A DNA stretch of 64,000 nucleotides from Streptococcus mitis (GCF_005144795.1 NZ_SWFJ01000004.1:62001-126000), one strand, 5' to 3'; positions 45,613 through 55,074 are shown, counted from the stretch's first letter. A program made the numbers and translations. The notes: generated from the sequence alone by a model not told the origin.

Positions 45613-45957
45613 TGGAGCCGGTGGGAGTCGAACCCACGTCCAAACATCTGCTAACATATTTGTCTACAACCATAGGTTATGTATTCGTTTAACAGTCCCT
45701 CGACACATAACTCAAGCCTAGAAACCGCGAGTCTATCAATCTCTTATCAAGCCGCTAGACAAGACTTGATCGTATCTCGCTAATAATAAGACCTGTCATT
45801 GAACACGAGCAATCCAAATCAGGTCACGCCTGCTGGTTTTTAGGCAGCTAGAGCGTAAGAAGTGTTATTTTTTGCAGTTATATTTAACTGAGCGTTTACG
45901 TCGCCACACGAGTCGCAAAATATGCCTCATAATGCCTGTCGAATCCGTAACGACCCC
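45613..45957 (-). ncRNA. ssrA: tmRNA
   Basis: 345 bases; 5' GGGGTCGTTACGGATTCGAC and 3' TCGACTCCCACCGGCTCCA form the tRNA-like part with the T loop. The tag frame GCAAAAAATAACACTTC... reads AKNNTSYALAA then TAA, the streptococcal tag. Rescues stalled ribosomes. 3' CCA not encoded. Confidence 0.97.
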
Positions 45958-45973
45958 AAAAGACAATAAAACC

Positions 45974-46002
45974 ATTATACCTTATCTAACTCAAAAATGC
46001 AA
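45974..46002 (-). promoter_or_regulatory. tmRNA promoter
   Basis: TTGCAT (46002-45997), 17 bases, TATAAT (45979-45974). Confidence 0.75.
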
Positions 46003-46018
46003 AAAGGAAATCAACTAA

Positions 46019-46654
46019 CTACACAAGATAGTCTTTCAAAGCTTTGGTCAAAACCTGATAACCAGTAACACTAAGGTGCAACCCATCAGTTGTATAATCT
46101 TTTTTGAGTTGACCTTCTTGGTCTATCAAACTATCAAAAACTGGCGCAAATTCTACCTGCATATAGGCAGAAGCAAGTTCTTTATAGGCTTGATTCCATT
46201 TCTGAATTTTTTCATTCGTGCGGATATAGACTGTCTGCTTGTACTCCTCTCCCTCATTGACTGGCAAAATAGAAAGCAATTTCATCTCTGTCAATGGATA
46301 ATCGCGAGCAATAGTTTGAATAATAGCTTCAAGATTATTGAGAGCCTCATTCACAGGCACATCTTTTCCGATATCATTTGTCCCAATCAAAAGGACAATT
46401 TTATCTACTACTCCACCGTAAAGATGCGCATCTAGATTCTCTAGTAACAGCCCTGTCTGATACCCTCGAATGCCTCGATTGACAATCGTCTTCGAAGTCC
46501 CAAATAGTTCCTGCAGAGGATAATATTCGACAATGGAATCCCCAATAAAAAGAATGTCTGGTTCTACAACAGAAACCTGATTTAAGTGACGATACTTGGT
46601 TTGGATTTTTTCTTGTTCCTTTAGTAACCAATTTTCTAATAACTGTACTGCCAC
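46019..46654 (-). CDS. SGNH/GDSL-family hydrolase, 211 aa
   Basis: Blocks I, III and V: ILFIGDSIVEYYPL (catalytic Ser), VLLIGTNDIGKDVP (Asn), and TTDGLHLSVTGYQV (Asp and His). Resembles PAF-acetylhydrolase-like esterases. No signal peptide, so intracellular. One base after the HAD phosphatase gene, so same operon. Confidence 0.92.
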   Translation of the reverse strand: MAVQLLENWLLKEQEKIQTKYRHLNQVSVVEPDILFIGDSIVEYYPLQELFGTSKTIVNRGIRGYQTGLLLENLDAHLYGGVVDKIVLLIGTNDIGKDVPVNEALNNLEAIIQTIARDYPLTEMKLLSILPVNEGEEYKQTVYIRTNEKIQKWNQAYKELASAYMQVEFAPVFDSLIDQEGQLKKDYTTDGLHLSVTGYQVLTKALKDYLV

Positions 46655-46655
46655 T

Positions 46656-47483
46656 TCATTCTCCTTTTTCTAACCAGTTTTCCAAGATTTGATAAACTCC
46701 TCCTTGGCTGTTGGCTGGCGCTAGAGCAGTAGCCACAGCTTTGGCTTTTTCATCAGCATTTTCCATCGCATAGGCAATTCCAGCCATTTCAAGCATTTCA
46801 ACATCATTTTCACTGTCACCAAAAGCCATAATTTGTTGGGGGTTCAATTCCCAACGCTTGAGTAATTCTTCCAAGCCCCATGCTTTATGAATTCCAGCTT
46901 GAAGGATATCAATGCAACCATAGCCACTCGATACAGCCCGAACACGGCCATCAAAGAGGTCATTGATTTCTTCCAAGACCGAACTCAAACGTTCCTCACC
47001 AACAACCATACTCATCTTGAGCACACCACCAAAGAGGTCAGAGGTTAATTCATCCACAAAATGCATCCGTTGGTAGAATTTTTCAATCATTTCTGAAGTC
47101 ATAAAACTTTCAAGGTCTGTAAAAATCGTACCTTCCTTGACGAAACCACCCTTCATAGACGTTACAACAAACTGGTCCTGACACGCTCGACCATTGAAAT
47201 GAGCCAAGGCCTTATCAACAATGGCATCATCCCAAGTCTGAGCCTGAATCAGTTCATTGTTTTCAAAAATACGAGCACCGTTTGCAACAACCAGAACCAC
47301 CCGATCGACCAAGTGCTCCAGTAGTTGCCTCATTCGGTGAATTTCATTGCCCGTCGCGATGACAAAACGAATACCCCTTTGATCCAACTGATCTAAAATC
47401 TTTTCCAAACGTGGGAGATCAAGCTGGCCTCTAGCATCCAGCAAGGTCCCGTCCATATCTGTTGCAATTACCTTAATCGTCAT
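46656..47483 (-). CDS. HAD-superfamily (Cof-type) phosphatase, 275 aa
   Basis: Motif I VIATDMDGTLLDARGQL, motif II ATGNEIHRM, motif III/IV IMAFGDSENDVEMLEMAG. Cof-type C2B cap. Removes phosphate from sugar phosphates or similar metabolites; substrate not predictable. Confidence 0.93.
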   Translation of the reverse strand: MTIKVIATDMDGTLLDARGQLDLPRLEKILDQLDQRGIRFVIATGNEIHRMRQLLEHLVDRVVLVVANGARIFENNELIQAQTWDDAIVDKALAHFNGRACQDQFVVTSMKGGFVKEGTIFTDLESFMTSEMIEKFYQRMHFVDELTSDLFGGVLKMSMVVGEERLSSVLEEINDLFDGRVRAVSSGYGCIDILQAGIHKAWGLEELLKRWELNPQQIMAFGDSENDVEMLEMAGIAYAMENADEKAKAVATALAPANSQGGVYQILENWLEKGE

Positions 47484-47504
47484 TTACTTTCCTCTGGATT
47501 CAAG

Positions 47505-48830
47505 CTAGTCCCACTTCAATCCCACATGTTCGTTCATTTCTTTGTAGGCTGTATCAATTCGTTCCTTAGTCGCTTCATCTAACTGGTCACGATGACTACC
47601 ACCCTCGATAAAATCTTCTAAGATATAGGTTTGGTAAAGGAAGAGTGGATAACCTTCTGGAGAATAGGTTCCTTTCGGTGTACGGTTTACCCAAGAAGGA
47701 TGTGCTTTGGCAGTTTCGATTGTCGTCTTACCGGCTTTTTTCTTAATAGTCACATCCATGAGCACGCCACGCTCTGTCCACTTAGCATTCTCTTCATCTT
47801 GCATGGTTTCAATTCGTTGATTGGAAATGAAGTTCCCCATTGAATAGATAATGAGTTTCTTGTCTCCATCTTTTTCAACCGTTTCAGATGGTTCAACAAC
47901 GTGAGGATGCCCTCCAAAGATGATATCAGCCCCCCAATCAATCATCTTGTGATAAAGAGCTTTTTGTTCTTCAGTTGGTTCCAATCGATACTCAACACCC
48001 ATCTGAGGCATGATAATGGTGATATCTGCTTCCTTCTCTGCACGTTCAATTTCAGCCTTCATCTTGTCTTCATTTAGGTCTGAAAGATAGCGGTTATAGT
48101 CTTCTTGAGAAATACTTTGCTCAATTCCATTAAAACCATAAGAATAGGCCAAAAGTGCAACCTTGATGCCGTTCACTTCCTTGATAACCAGTGGAGCTTG
48201 ATCACGGGACTCATGCGTATACACTCCAATAGGTGTCATTCCTGCCTTTTCAATAGCATCTGCTGTTGAGACCACACCTTCTATTTGTGAATCTAGGATA
48301 TGGTTATGCGCCAAGTCTAATACTTGATAACCGGCATCCTTGATGGCATCCATAACTTCTCCAGGTGCATTAAAAAGAGGATAACCAGCCAAATAGTGGT
48401 CCTTGTTTACCGTACCTTCAAAATCGCCTATAATCAAATCTGCTTGTTTGAGCCATGGTTTCACATAATCAAAATTTTCATGAAAATCATAGGTTCCATC
48501 TTCTTTTAAAGCAGAACGATAAATCGGAATATGATAGAGGAGGTCCCCATTGGCCATAATTCTGGCAGTTTTTTCCTCTTCCTGATCTTTTGTATTTTGA
48601 TTGGTCTTATTAGCTTCTTGAAAAATGGCGTCCTTTTTTTGACTGGTCAAGGGGATTCCTTGGAAACTTTCAAACAACAAGACCAAGCCCATTGATAAAG
48701 CAACTGCTAGCAAGAGTATGGCCACAAATCCCTTATTACTCCACTTGCGATAACTCCTAAAAAAGTTTACAAAGCCCTTCATAAAACGAAAAGCTGAACC
48801 ACGCTGATTTCGATCTTGTCTTCTTTGCAT
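47505..48830 (-). CDS. CapA-family (PgsA-like) membrane-anchored metallophosphatase-fold protein, 441 aa
   Basis: Start ATG 48830 chosen: GGGAG is 7 bases upstream (an earlier ATG at 48836 is too close). Basic N-terminus, one membrane helix (~40-62, KGFVAILLLAVALSMGLVLL), then the CapA domain: ANGDLLYHIPI, IIGDFEGTVN, DLAHNHILDSQ, IIFGGHPHVVEPSE. Family linked to poly-gamma-glutamate capsules, but the other pgs genes are absent, so the role here is open; likely a surface enzyme. Confidence 0.88.
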   Translation of the reverse strand: MQRRQDRNQRGSAFRFMKGFVNFFRSYRKWSNKGFVAILLLAVALSMGLVLLFESFQGIPLTSQKKDAIFQEANKTNQNTKDQEEEKTARIMANGDLLYHIPIYRSALKEDGTYDFHENFDYVKPWLKQADLIIGDFEGTVNKDHYLAGYPLFNAPGEVMDAIKDAGYQVLDLAHNHILDSQIEGVVSTADAIEKAGMTPIGVYTHESRDQAPLVIKEVNGIKVALLAYSYGFNGIEQSISQEDYNRYLSDLNEDKMKAEIERAEKEADITIIMPQMGVEYRLEPTEEQKALYHKMIDWGADIIFGGHPHVVEPSETVEKDGDKKLIIYSMGNFISNQRIETMQDEENAKWTERGVLMDVTIKKKAGKTTIETAKAHPSWVNRTPKGTYSPEGYPLFLYQTYILEDFIEGGSHRDQLDEATKERIDTAYKEMNEHVGLKWD

Positions 48831-49004
48831 CTTCATTCTCCCTACTTTCTTATGCAAGCCTTTTCTTTTTATTATATCACAGATAAGTAATTCTTTCACA
48901 ATTGAATTCAACTTGCTAGTAAATTTCTAAAAAAGCTTAATGCCGTAATGCTTTCAATCCTTGTCATTTTGTGATATCATGTAGAGGTAATGAAAGGAGA
49001 GAAA

Positions 49005-49616
49005 ATGTCTGCTATAGAACGTATTACAAAAGCTGCTCACTTAATTGATATGAACGATATTATCCGCGAAGGGAACCCGACTCTACGCGCGGTTGCTGAG
49101 GAAGTTACTTTCCCTCTATCTGACCAGGAAATTATCCTTGGCGAAAAAATGATGCAATTCCTCAAACATTCCCAAGATCCTGTCATGGCTGAAAAAATGG
49201 GGCTACGAGGTGGGGTTGGACTTGCTGCTCCCCAATTGGATATCTCAAAACGCATTATCGCTGTTTTAGTACCAAATATTGTTGAAGAAGGTGAAACTCC
49301 AGAGGAAGCTTACGACTTACAAGCTATTATGTATAATCCAAAAATCGTCTCTCACTCTGTTCAAGACGCTGCTCTTGGTGAAGGAGAAGGTTGTCTGTCT
49401 GTTGACCGCAACGTGCCTGGCTACGTAGTTCGCCATGCCCGCGTTACTGTTGACTACTTTGACAAGGATGGGGAAAAACACCGTATCAAACTTAAAGGTT
49501 ATAACTCCATCGTTGTTCAACATGAAATTGACCACATTAACGGAATCATGTTTTACGATCGTATCAATGAAAAAGACCCATTTTCAGTTAAAGATGGTTT
49601 ACTGATTCTAGAATAA
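49005..49616 (+). CDS. def: Peptide deformylase
   Basis: 203 residues from ATG 49005 (AAAGGAGAG). Motif 1 [12 protein letters not shown], motif 2 GEGCLSVDR (Cys ligand), motif 3 [16 protein letters not shown] (HExxH). Removes formyl from nascent proteins. The type 2, Gram-positive form. Strong terminator after it overlaps the next promoter. Confidence 0.97.
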   Translation: MSAIERITKAAHLIDMNDIIREGNPTLRAVAEEVTFPLSDQEIILGEKMMQFLKHSQDPVMAEKMGLRGGVGLAAPQLDISKRIIAVLVPNIVEEGETPEEAYDLQAIMYNPKIVSHSVQDAALGEGEGCLSVDRNVPGYVVRHARVTVDYFDKDGEKHRIKLKGYNSIVVQHEIDHINGIMFYDRINEKDPFSVKDGLLILE

Positions 49617-49618
49617 AA

Positions 49619-49643
49619 AAATCCCGTTGCAAGACGGGGTTTT
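49619..49643 (+). terminator. def terminator
   Basis: AATCCCGTT / GACGGGGTTTT hairpin; it also overlaps the -35 of the rlmB promoter. Confidence 0.75.
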
Positions 49644-49653
49644 GTGTTATAAT
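49627..49653 (+). promoter_or_regulatory. rlmB promoter, predicted leaderless
   Basis: TTGCAA (49627-49632), 15 bases, extended -10 TGTTATAAT (TATAAT 49648-49653). The start point 7 bases on is 49660, the A of the ATG. Confidence 0.55.
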
Positions 49654-49659
49654 AGAGGC

Positions 49660-50388
49660 ATGAAAACAAATGATATTGTCTATGGCGTCCACGCCGTTAC
49701 CGAAGCCCTCCTTGCAAACACAGGAAACAAACTTTACCTCCAAGAAGATCTCCGAGGTAAGAACGTTGAGAAAGTCAAGGAACTGGCTACAGAAAAGAAG
49801 GTATCCATTTCTTGGACTTCAAAAAAATCCCTCTCTGAGATGACTGAAGGTGCTGTCCACCAAGGTTTTGTTCTACGAGTGTCTGAATTTGCCTATAGCG
49901 AGCTGGACCAAATCCTTGCCAAAACACGCCAAGAAGAAAACCCTCTGCTATTGATTCTGGACGGGTTAACTGACCCTCATAATCTAGGTTCTATCTTGAG
50001 AACAGCAGATGCGACCAATGTTTCAGGTGTCATCATTCCCAAACACCGTGCTGTCGGAGTGACTCCTGTCGTTGCCAAAACGGCCACAGGTGCTATTGAA
50101 CACGTTCCAATTGCCCGAGTGACCAATCTGAGCCAAACTCTGGACAAACTCAAGGATGAAGGCTTCTGGACCTTTGGAACGGATATGAACGGTACTCCTT
50201 GCCATAAGTGGAATACAAAAGGGAAAATCGCCCTCATCATCGGAAATGAAGGAAAAGGTATCTCTAGTAACATTAAAAAACAGGTCGATGAAATGATTAC
50301 CATTCCGATGAATGGACATGTTCAAAGTCTCAATGCCAGTGTTGCTGCAGCTATTCTCATGTACGAAGTTTTCCGAAATAGACTATAA
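49660..50388 (+). CDS. rlmB: 23S rRNA 2'-O-methyltransferase, TrmH/SpoU family (RlmB-like), 242 aa
   Basis: Start ATG 49660 (MKTNDIVYGVHAVTEALLAN, the N-terminal substrate-binding domain). SpoU motifs LLILDGLTDPHNLGSILRTA, LIIGNEGKGISSN, and IPMNGHVQSLNASVAAAILM form the knotted SAM site. Methylates a ribose in rRNA; the exact target (G2251 in E. coli RlmB) is inferred. Confidence 0.92.
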   Translation: MKTNDIVYGVHAVTEALLANTGNKLYLQEDLRGKNVEKVKELATEKKVSISWTSKKSLSEMTEGAVHQGFVLRVSEFAYSELDQILAKTRQEENPLLLILDGLTDPHNLGSILRTADATNVSGVIIPKHRAVGVTPVVAKTATGAIEHVPIARVTNLSQTLDKLKDEGFWTFGTDMNGTPCHKWNTKGKIALIIGNEGKGISSNIKKQVDEMITIPMNGHVQSLNASVAAAILMYEVFRNRL

Positions 50389-50424
50389 AAAGTTTCCAGT
50401 CATCTGATTGGAAACTTTTTTATG
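50386..50424 (+). terminator. rlmB terminator
   Basis: AAAAAGTTTCCA / TGGAAACTTTTTT-type hairpin. Confidence 0.8.
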
Positions 50425-50427
50425 ATT

Positions 50428-50588
50428 ATACTCAATGAAAATCAAAGAGCAAACTAGGAAGCTAGCCATAGACAGCTCAAAGAACTGCTTTGAGGTTGTG
50501 GATAAGACTGACGAAGTCAGTTACCTATACCTATGATACCTACGGCAAAGCGAAGCTAACGTGGTTTGAAGAGATTTTCGAAGTGTAT
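50428..50588. repeat. BOX element
   Basis: About 160 bases. Left end ATACTCAATGAAAATC, middle GACTGACGAAGTCAGT, right part CTACGGCAAAGCGAAGC (close to the BOX-A primer sequence) and GAAGAGATTTTCGAAG. These are the boxC and boxA parts of the pneumococcal BOX repeat, in reverse orientation. Its right end overlaps the trxB stop codon. Confidence 0.9.
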
Positions 50589-51499
50589 TAACTATGTTCT
50601 GTGATAAATTTATAAGCTTCTTGACCAGCGATAGCTCCATCTCCAACTGCTGTTGTTACTTGGCGAAGATCTTTCAAGCGAACATCTCCAACTGCAAAGA
50701 TACCATCAACTGCAGTTTTCATGTGGTTATCTGTCACAATCCAGCCTGCCTGATCTTGGATATTCAATCCTTTAACAAAATCGCTAAGAGGGTCCAATCC
50801 AACATAGATAAAGACGCCACCGAAGGCTTGCTCTGTCACTTGACCTGTTTTCACATTTTCAAATACGACAGATTCTACTCGATTTTCACCTTTGATTTCC
50901 TTCACGACAGAATCCCATATAAAGCTTACTTTCTCATTCGCAAAGGCGCGGTCTTGTAAAACCTTTTGGGCACGAAGTTGGTCACGACGGTGAACAATGG
51001 TAACAGTCTTAGCAAAGCGAGTCAAGAAGAGGGCTTCTTCAACAGCTGAATCTCCACCACCGACTACCAACAAATCTTGGTCACGGAAGAAAGCACCATC
51101 ACACACGGCACAATAAGAAACACCTCGACTGTTCAATTCTTCTTCTCCAGGTACTCCCAAAGGGCGGTGTTTAGAACCAGTTGCTACGATAACTGTACGA
51201 GTTTCATATGTTTGGTCATCAGTAGTCACTTTCTTAAAATCACCATGGTCTTCTACATTTTCAACATAACCATAAATGTGCTCAACACCAAGATTTTCAA
51301 GTGGTTCAAACATCTTTTCAGCCAATTCTGGCCCACTAATATTAGCGTATCCAGGGTAATTTTCGATATCAGAGGTATTATTCATCTGACCACCTGGCAG
51401 ACCACCTTCAATCAAGGCTACTTTCAGATTGCTTCGAGCAGCATACAAGGCTGCAGTCATACCTGCAGGTCCAGCACCGATAATAATAGTATCGTACAT
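50588..51499 (-). CDS. trxB: Thioredoxin reductase
   Basis: 303 residues: FAD site IIIGAGPAGMTAALYAARSN, redox centre SYCAVCDGAFF (CxxC), NADPH site VVGGGDSAVEEALFL, and C-terminal GIFAVGDVRLKDLRQVTTAVGDG. Reduces thioredoxin with NADPH. The BOX element abuts its 3' end and supplies or overlaps the TAA stop. Confidence 0.98.
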   Translation of the reverse strand: MYDTIIIGAGPAGMTAALYAARSNLKVALIEGGLPGGQMNNTSDIENYPGYANISGPELAEKMFEPLENLGVEHIYGYVENVEDHGDFKKVTTDDQTYETRTVIVATGSKHRPLGVPGEEELNSRGVSYCAVCDGAFFRDQDLLVVGGGDSAVEEALFLTRFAKTVTIVHRRDQLRAQKVLQDRAFANEKVSFIWDSVVKEIKGENRVESVVFENVKTGQVTEQAFGGVFIYVGLDPLSDFVKGLNIQDQAGWIVTDNHMKTAVDGIFAVGDVRLKDLRQVTTAVGDGAIAGQEAYKFITEHS

Positions 51500-51564
51500 A
51501 TAGATTCCTTCTTTCTTGTTGTAACTATCTTTATTCTAACTCTTTCTTGTCAATCATGCAAGGA

Positions 51565-51789
51565 TTATGCCTTGAAAACAAGAATTAAACTCATAACCGC
51601 AAAGGATAATACTGGAACAACCAAGACACCAATCATAATCATATCATAGAGATGGGCTTGGCGAGCCTTGGCTGTCTTATCAACTCCCGACATGGCTCTC
51701 AGTCCAATCCAAATCCCTAAAAAAATCAGAACGAGGATGGTGGTCAAGATCAAACTCTCGAAATATAAAGAAAATAGTTGCAGTAGCAT
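51565..51789 (-). CDS. Small membrane protein (DUF4059-like), 74 aa
   Basis: Start ATG 51789 (GAGAG 5 bases upstream). Two hydrophobic segments, LILTTILVLIFLGIWIGL and MIMIGVLVVPVLSFAVMSLI, with an intervening polar loop. Matches my memory of streptococcal DUF4059 proteins found beside trxB. Function unknown. Confidence 0.75.
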   Translation of the reverse strand: MLLQLFSLYFESLILTTILVLIFLGIWIGLRAMSGVDKTAKARQAHLYDMIMIGVLVVPVLSFAVMSLILVFKA

Positions 51790-51866
51790 GATTTCTCTCA
51801 TTTCTATCTTTTTTAAAGAGTAAACTCAGCTAGTCCATCTAACTGAGTTTTCCTTTATCTATTATA

Positions 51867-52610
51867 TCAAATATAAGTTCGTTTGTAACTAGCGAAGAAT
51901 TCTTTTGTTCGTTCTTCTTTAGGATGGTGGATAATCTCATCCGGTGTTCCAGACTCAATGATTTTCCCCTTATCTAGGAAGAGAATCTTATCAGCCACTT
52001 GGGCTACAAAGGACATATCATGACTAACCAAAATCATGGTTTGACCTGACTTAGCAGCATCTGCAATAGATTTTTCTACTTCACCAACCAATTCTGGGTC
52101 AAGGGCTGAAGTTGGTTCGTCTAAGAGCAAGACATCTGGTTTCATAGCGAGCGCACGCGCTAAGGCAACCCGTTGCTTTTGTCCACCTGATAAATGTCGA
52201 GGGTAATGGTTTTCACGGTCAGAAAGCCCAACCTTAGCCAACTCTTCCTTGGCAATCTTAGTCGCTTCTTGATCAGACAATTTCTTGACAACAACCAAGC
52301 CTTCTTTCACATTATCAAGTGCTGTGCGGCGTTCAAACAAATTAAACTGTTGGAAAACCATAGACAGCTTACGACGAAGGGCAAGGATTTCTTCTTGAGT
52401 GATTTTAGAAAAATCAACTGAAAAATCATCAATCTGAATAGATCCACTGTCAGGTGTTTCAAGATAATTGAGACTACGAAGAAAAGTTGATTTTCCAGCT
52501 CCTGAAGAACCAATCAAGGCTACAACTTCCCCTTTTTGAATGTCCAAGTCCAGATGATCCAAGACAGTCTGTCCTGAAAAGGATTTGCTTAAATTCGAAA
52601 TCTTAATCAT
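51867..52610 (-). CDS. Amino-acid ABC transporter ATP-binding protein, 247 aa
   Basis: Polar amino acid (GlnQ/HisP-type) ATPase: IGSSGAGKSTFLRSLN, LSGGQKQRVALARAL, VLLLDEPTSALDPELVG, and ILVSHDMSFVAQV. One base overlap with the permease gene. No binding-protein gene adjoins, see findings. Confidence 0.95.
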   Translation of the reverse strand: MIKISNLSKSFSGQTVLDHLDLDIQKGEVVALIGSSGAGKSTFLRSLNYLETPDSGSIQIDDFSVDFSKITQEEILALRRKLSMVFQQFNLFERRTALDNVKEGLVVVKKLSDQEATKIAKEELAKVGLSDRENHYPRHLSGGQKQRVALARALAMKPDVLLLDEPTSALDPELVGEVEKSIADAAKSGQTMILVSHDMSFVAQVADKILFLDKGKIIESGTPDEIIHHPKEERTKEFFASYKRTYI

Positions 52611-53410
52611 TAACGAAGGTCTCCTTTCACATCTGTTTGCACTGTATCAGGTGCAGAAATAGCCATTTTTCTCTCGATGAAACGACCGAGGCTTTCAATT
52701 CCAATATTGACTACCCAATAAACAAGAGCAACGGAGATAAAGCGTTCAAAATAGCGGTAATCAGCCCCACCTAAAATCTGAGCTTGGGCAAAGACTTCCA
52801 CAACACCCGCACTAAAGGCTAGGGAAGTTCCCTTGGTCAAGCCGATGAGGGAGTTAATTAAGGTTGGAGTAGCTACCACCGCTGCATTTGGAATAATCAC
52901 TCGACGATAAACTTGCGCTCGGGTCATCCCCAGACTGCGTGCCGCCTCAATCTCACCAGGATTGACTGAGAGAATGGCTGCACGAATGGTTTCACTAGCA
53001 TAAGCTGCCTCATTAAAGGCAAAGGCTACAATCGCAAAAACAGCCGCTGGAATCGCATTGATATTGAGACCAGTACCCCATTGCTGATTGAGAGCTTTCA
53101 AAGCCAAAGGGATTCCGTAGTAGGTCAACATGAGTTGCACCAAAATCGGTGTCCCTTTTAAGAAACTAACAAAGAAGGCCTGCAAGGGATATAAAATCTT
53201 GACACGATTGATCTTCACAATGGCAAAAAGAAGTGCCAAAACCAAGCCAAAAAGGGCACCACCAATGGTCAACATAATCGTTGTTGGAAGTTGTTGGACA
53301 ATTCTCGGGATTCCATCAAAGACCGAACGCAGGCTAAAAAGCTTGCCATCCGGAATCAATTGCATCAAGTTTTGGTACCAATCTGATGCTAAAATCGTTG
53401 TAACATTCAT
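52610..53410 (-). CDS. Amino-acid ABC transporter permease, 266 aa
   Basis: HisM/GlnP-type permease with five or so membrane helices; EAA motif EIEAARSLGMTRAQVYRRVI; KGTPILVQLMLTYYG. No fused substrate-binding domain. First gene of the two-gene operon; the solute-binding protein must be elsewhere. Confidence 0.94.
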   Translation of the reverse strand: MNVTTILASDWYQNLMQLIPDGKLFSLRSVFDGIPRIVQQLPTTIMLTIGGALFGLVLALLFAIVKINRVKILYPLQAFFVSFLKGTPILVQLMLTYYGIPLALKALNQQWGTGLNINAIPAAVFAIVAFAFNEAAYASETIRAAILSVNPGEIEAARSLGMTRAQVYRRVIIPNAAVVATPTLINSLIGLTKGTSLAFSAGVVEVFAQAQILGGADYRYFERFISVALVYWVVNIGIESLGRFIERKMAISAPDTVQTDVKGDLR

Positions 53411-53567
53411 AAAAACATCCTCTCCTGATAATGATTCATTCTACCATACTTCTGCCGTCAATGAAATTATTTGCTACGGTCAGATACAGACTTTGTCTAC
53501 CTACTAGTTTATCATACTTTGAAACAGGGAGGTTATATATTTTATCTATCAAAGAGATAGATAAAAA

Positions 53568-53924
53568 CTATTTCAATCCCAATTCTTCATAAGCTTTTCG
53601 ATAACCGATTTGCTTAACAGTTCCATTTTCTACTAAAATGGGTCGTTTTAACAACATACCGTCACTTGCTAGCAACTCAGCCGCTTCTTGGTTTGACAGG
53701 CTTCCTACCTTATCTTTCAGCCCCAATTCACGGTATTTGATTCCACTGGTGTTAAAAAATTGCTTCAACTCGAAACCTGAGGTTTCTAGCCAGTTTAAAA
53801 TGACTTCTTGGCTAGGTGTTTCTTCGACGATATGAACGGCTTTATAGTCCACACCGAGTTGGTTTAATTCTTGTTTTGCTTTTTTACAAGTTGAACATTT
53901 TGGATATTCGATAAATTCTAACAT
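53568..53924 (-). CDS. ArsC/Spx-superfamily thioredoxin-fold protein, 118 aa
   Basis: Begins MLEFIEYPKCSTCKKAKQEL (CxxC), then LLKRPILVENGTVKQIGY, the ArsC-like region. YusI/YffB-type rather than Spx or true arsenate reductase, as no ars genes adjoin. Start ATG 53924 preferred to GTG 53933. Downstream of ogt. Confidence 0.85.
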   Translation of the reverse strand: MLEFIEYPKCSTCKKAKQELNQLGVDYKAVHIVEETPSQEVILNWLETSGFELKQFFNTSGIKYRELGLKDKVGSLSNQEAAELLASDGMLLKRPILVENGTVKQIGYRKAYEELGLK

Positions 53925-53936
53925 ATCTTTCACTTT

Positions 53937-54446
53937 CTATTTTATATCTTTAAAATCTGCGCCTTCATGCTCCAAGAGCCAAGCTTTCTTTTCCACTCCT
54001 GCGGCATAACCAGTCAGACGCTTGCCAGCTCCCAGCACACGATGACAAGGTACTAGGATAGACCAAGGATTGCGTCCCACTGCTCCACCAATTGCTTGAG
54101 CAGAAGCCACTTGCAGATCTTGGGCTATTTGTCCATAGGTCACTGTCTGACCATAAGGAATTCTCTGTAAATAGGACCAAACTCGCTTTTCAAAATCCGT
54201 TCCGATTGGAGCCAAGGGCAAGTCGGATAAATCTTGAGGCTTGCCTTTAAAGTAAGCATCTAAGCAAGCAATAACTGAGTCTAAAATGGGATGACTAACA
54301 ACTACTTCTATCGTTTCATCTCCTATCCCCCTCTCAAAATGCTTCTGCTCCTGCACCCAAATGCCATACAAATACTGGTCATCAGCTACGAGAGAAAGGG
54401 AGCCAATTGGCGAAGAATAGAGCATTTTTGCGTACTTCTTTTGCAT
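53937..54446 (-). CDS. ogt: Methylated-DNA-protein cysteine methyltransferase
   Basis: 169 residues; IPYGQTVTYGQIA, GGAVGRNPWSILVPCHRVLG with the acceptor Cys in PCHRV. Repairs O6-methylguanine by self-methylation. Overlaps the GNAT gene stop by one base. Confidence 0.96.
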   Translation of the reverse strand: MQKKYAKMLYSSPIGSLSLVADDQYLYGIWVQEQKHFERGIGDETIEVVVSHPILDSVIACLDAYFKGKPQDLSDLPLAPIGTDFEKRVWSYLQRIPYGQTVTYGQIAQDLQVASAQAIGGAVGRNPWSILVPCHRVLGAGKRLTGYAAGVEKKAWLLEHEGADFKDIK

Positions 54447-54940
54447 TATTTCTTCAATTTTTGATAGGCCAAGCGTTCGCCATCAACTGGAACCTTACCA
54501 ACCTGTTTAAATCCGAGTTTTTCAAAAATATGTTGCATAGCTTTGTTTTCAGCATGCGTATCTGAACGAAAATCAAGATAGTCAAAACCTTCAATCAAGC
54601 CCTCTAAGAAGGTTTGAGCAACTCCTTGTCCCTGCACATCTGCTGCCACAGCAATACGGTGAAAGACTAGATATTCTGACTCTCCAGCTTGCCAGTTTCC
54701 CTCATAAATATCTTCATAGGCCTCCTCTGGACTCTTAGTCACAGCAGCATAGGCTAGTAGTTCTCCCTCTTCCAAAGCTACATAGGCTTGACCTGAGATT
54801 ATATCCTCAATAATAATATCAGCATTTGGATAACCATTTTGCCACTGGTCACTACCAGCATCTGCTAAACATTTCTTAGCATCCTCCATCACCTGCATAA
54901 TGGCATCTACTTCATTTGGAAAAGCTAAACGAATCTCCAT
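54446..54940 (-). CDS. GNAT-family N-acetyltransferase, 164 aa
   Basis: Acetyl-CoA site VAADVQGQGVAQTFLEGLIE (motif A, Q/RxxGxA) and LDFRSDTHAENKAMQHIFEK (motif B). Acceptor unknown. First gene of the GNAT-ogt-ArsC-like operon. Confidence 0.92.
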   Translation of the reverse strand: MEIRLAFPNEVDAIMQVMEDAKKCLADAGSDQWQNGYPNADIIIEDIISGQAYVALEEGELLAYAAVTKSPEEAYEDIYEGNWQAGESEYLVFHRIAVAADVQGQGVAQTFLEGLIEGFDYLDFRSDTHAENKAMQHIFEKLGFKQVGKVPVDGERLAYQKLKK

Positions 54941-55074
54941 ATTTTCTCCTCATTTCTGACTAGTTTCTCCCATCATAGCATAATTTAAGTCTTTCCACAA
55001 GCAGTTAAAATTTGACTTTCTATTTTTATTATTTTATAATCTAGTTATTAAAACTAGATAAAAAGGAGTTGGAA

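Noticed and set aside
51821..51853. ACTCAG/CTGAGT hairpin as terminator of the ABC transporter operon
   Set aside because: The hairpin is real but has no good T run reading leftward and lies upstream of that operon's end in the wrong sense, so its role is unclear and it was not listed.
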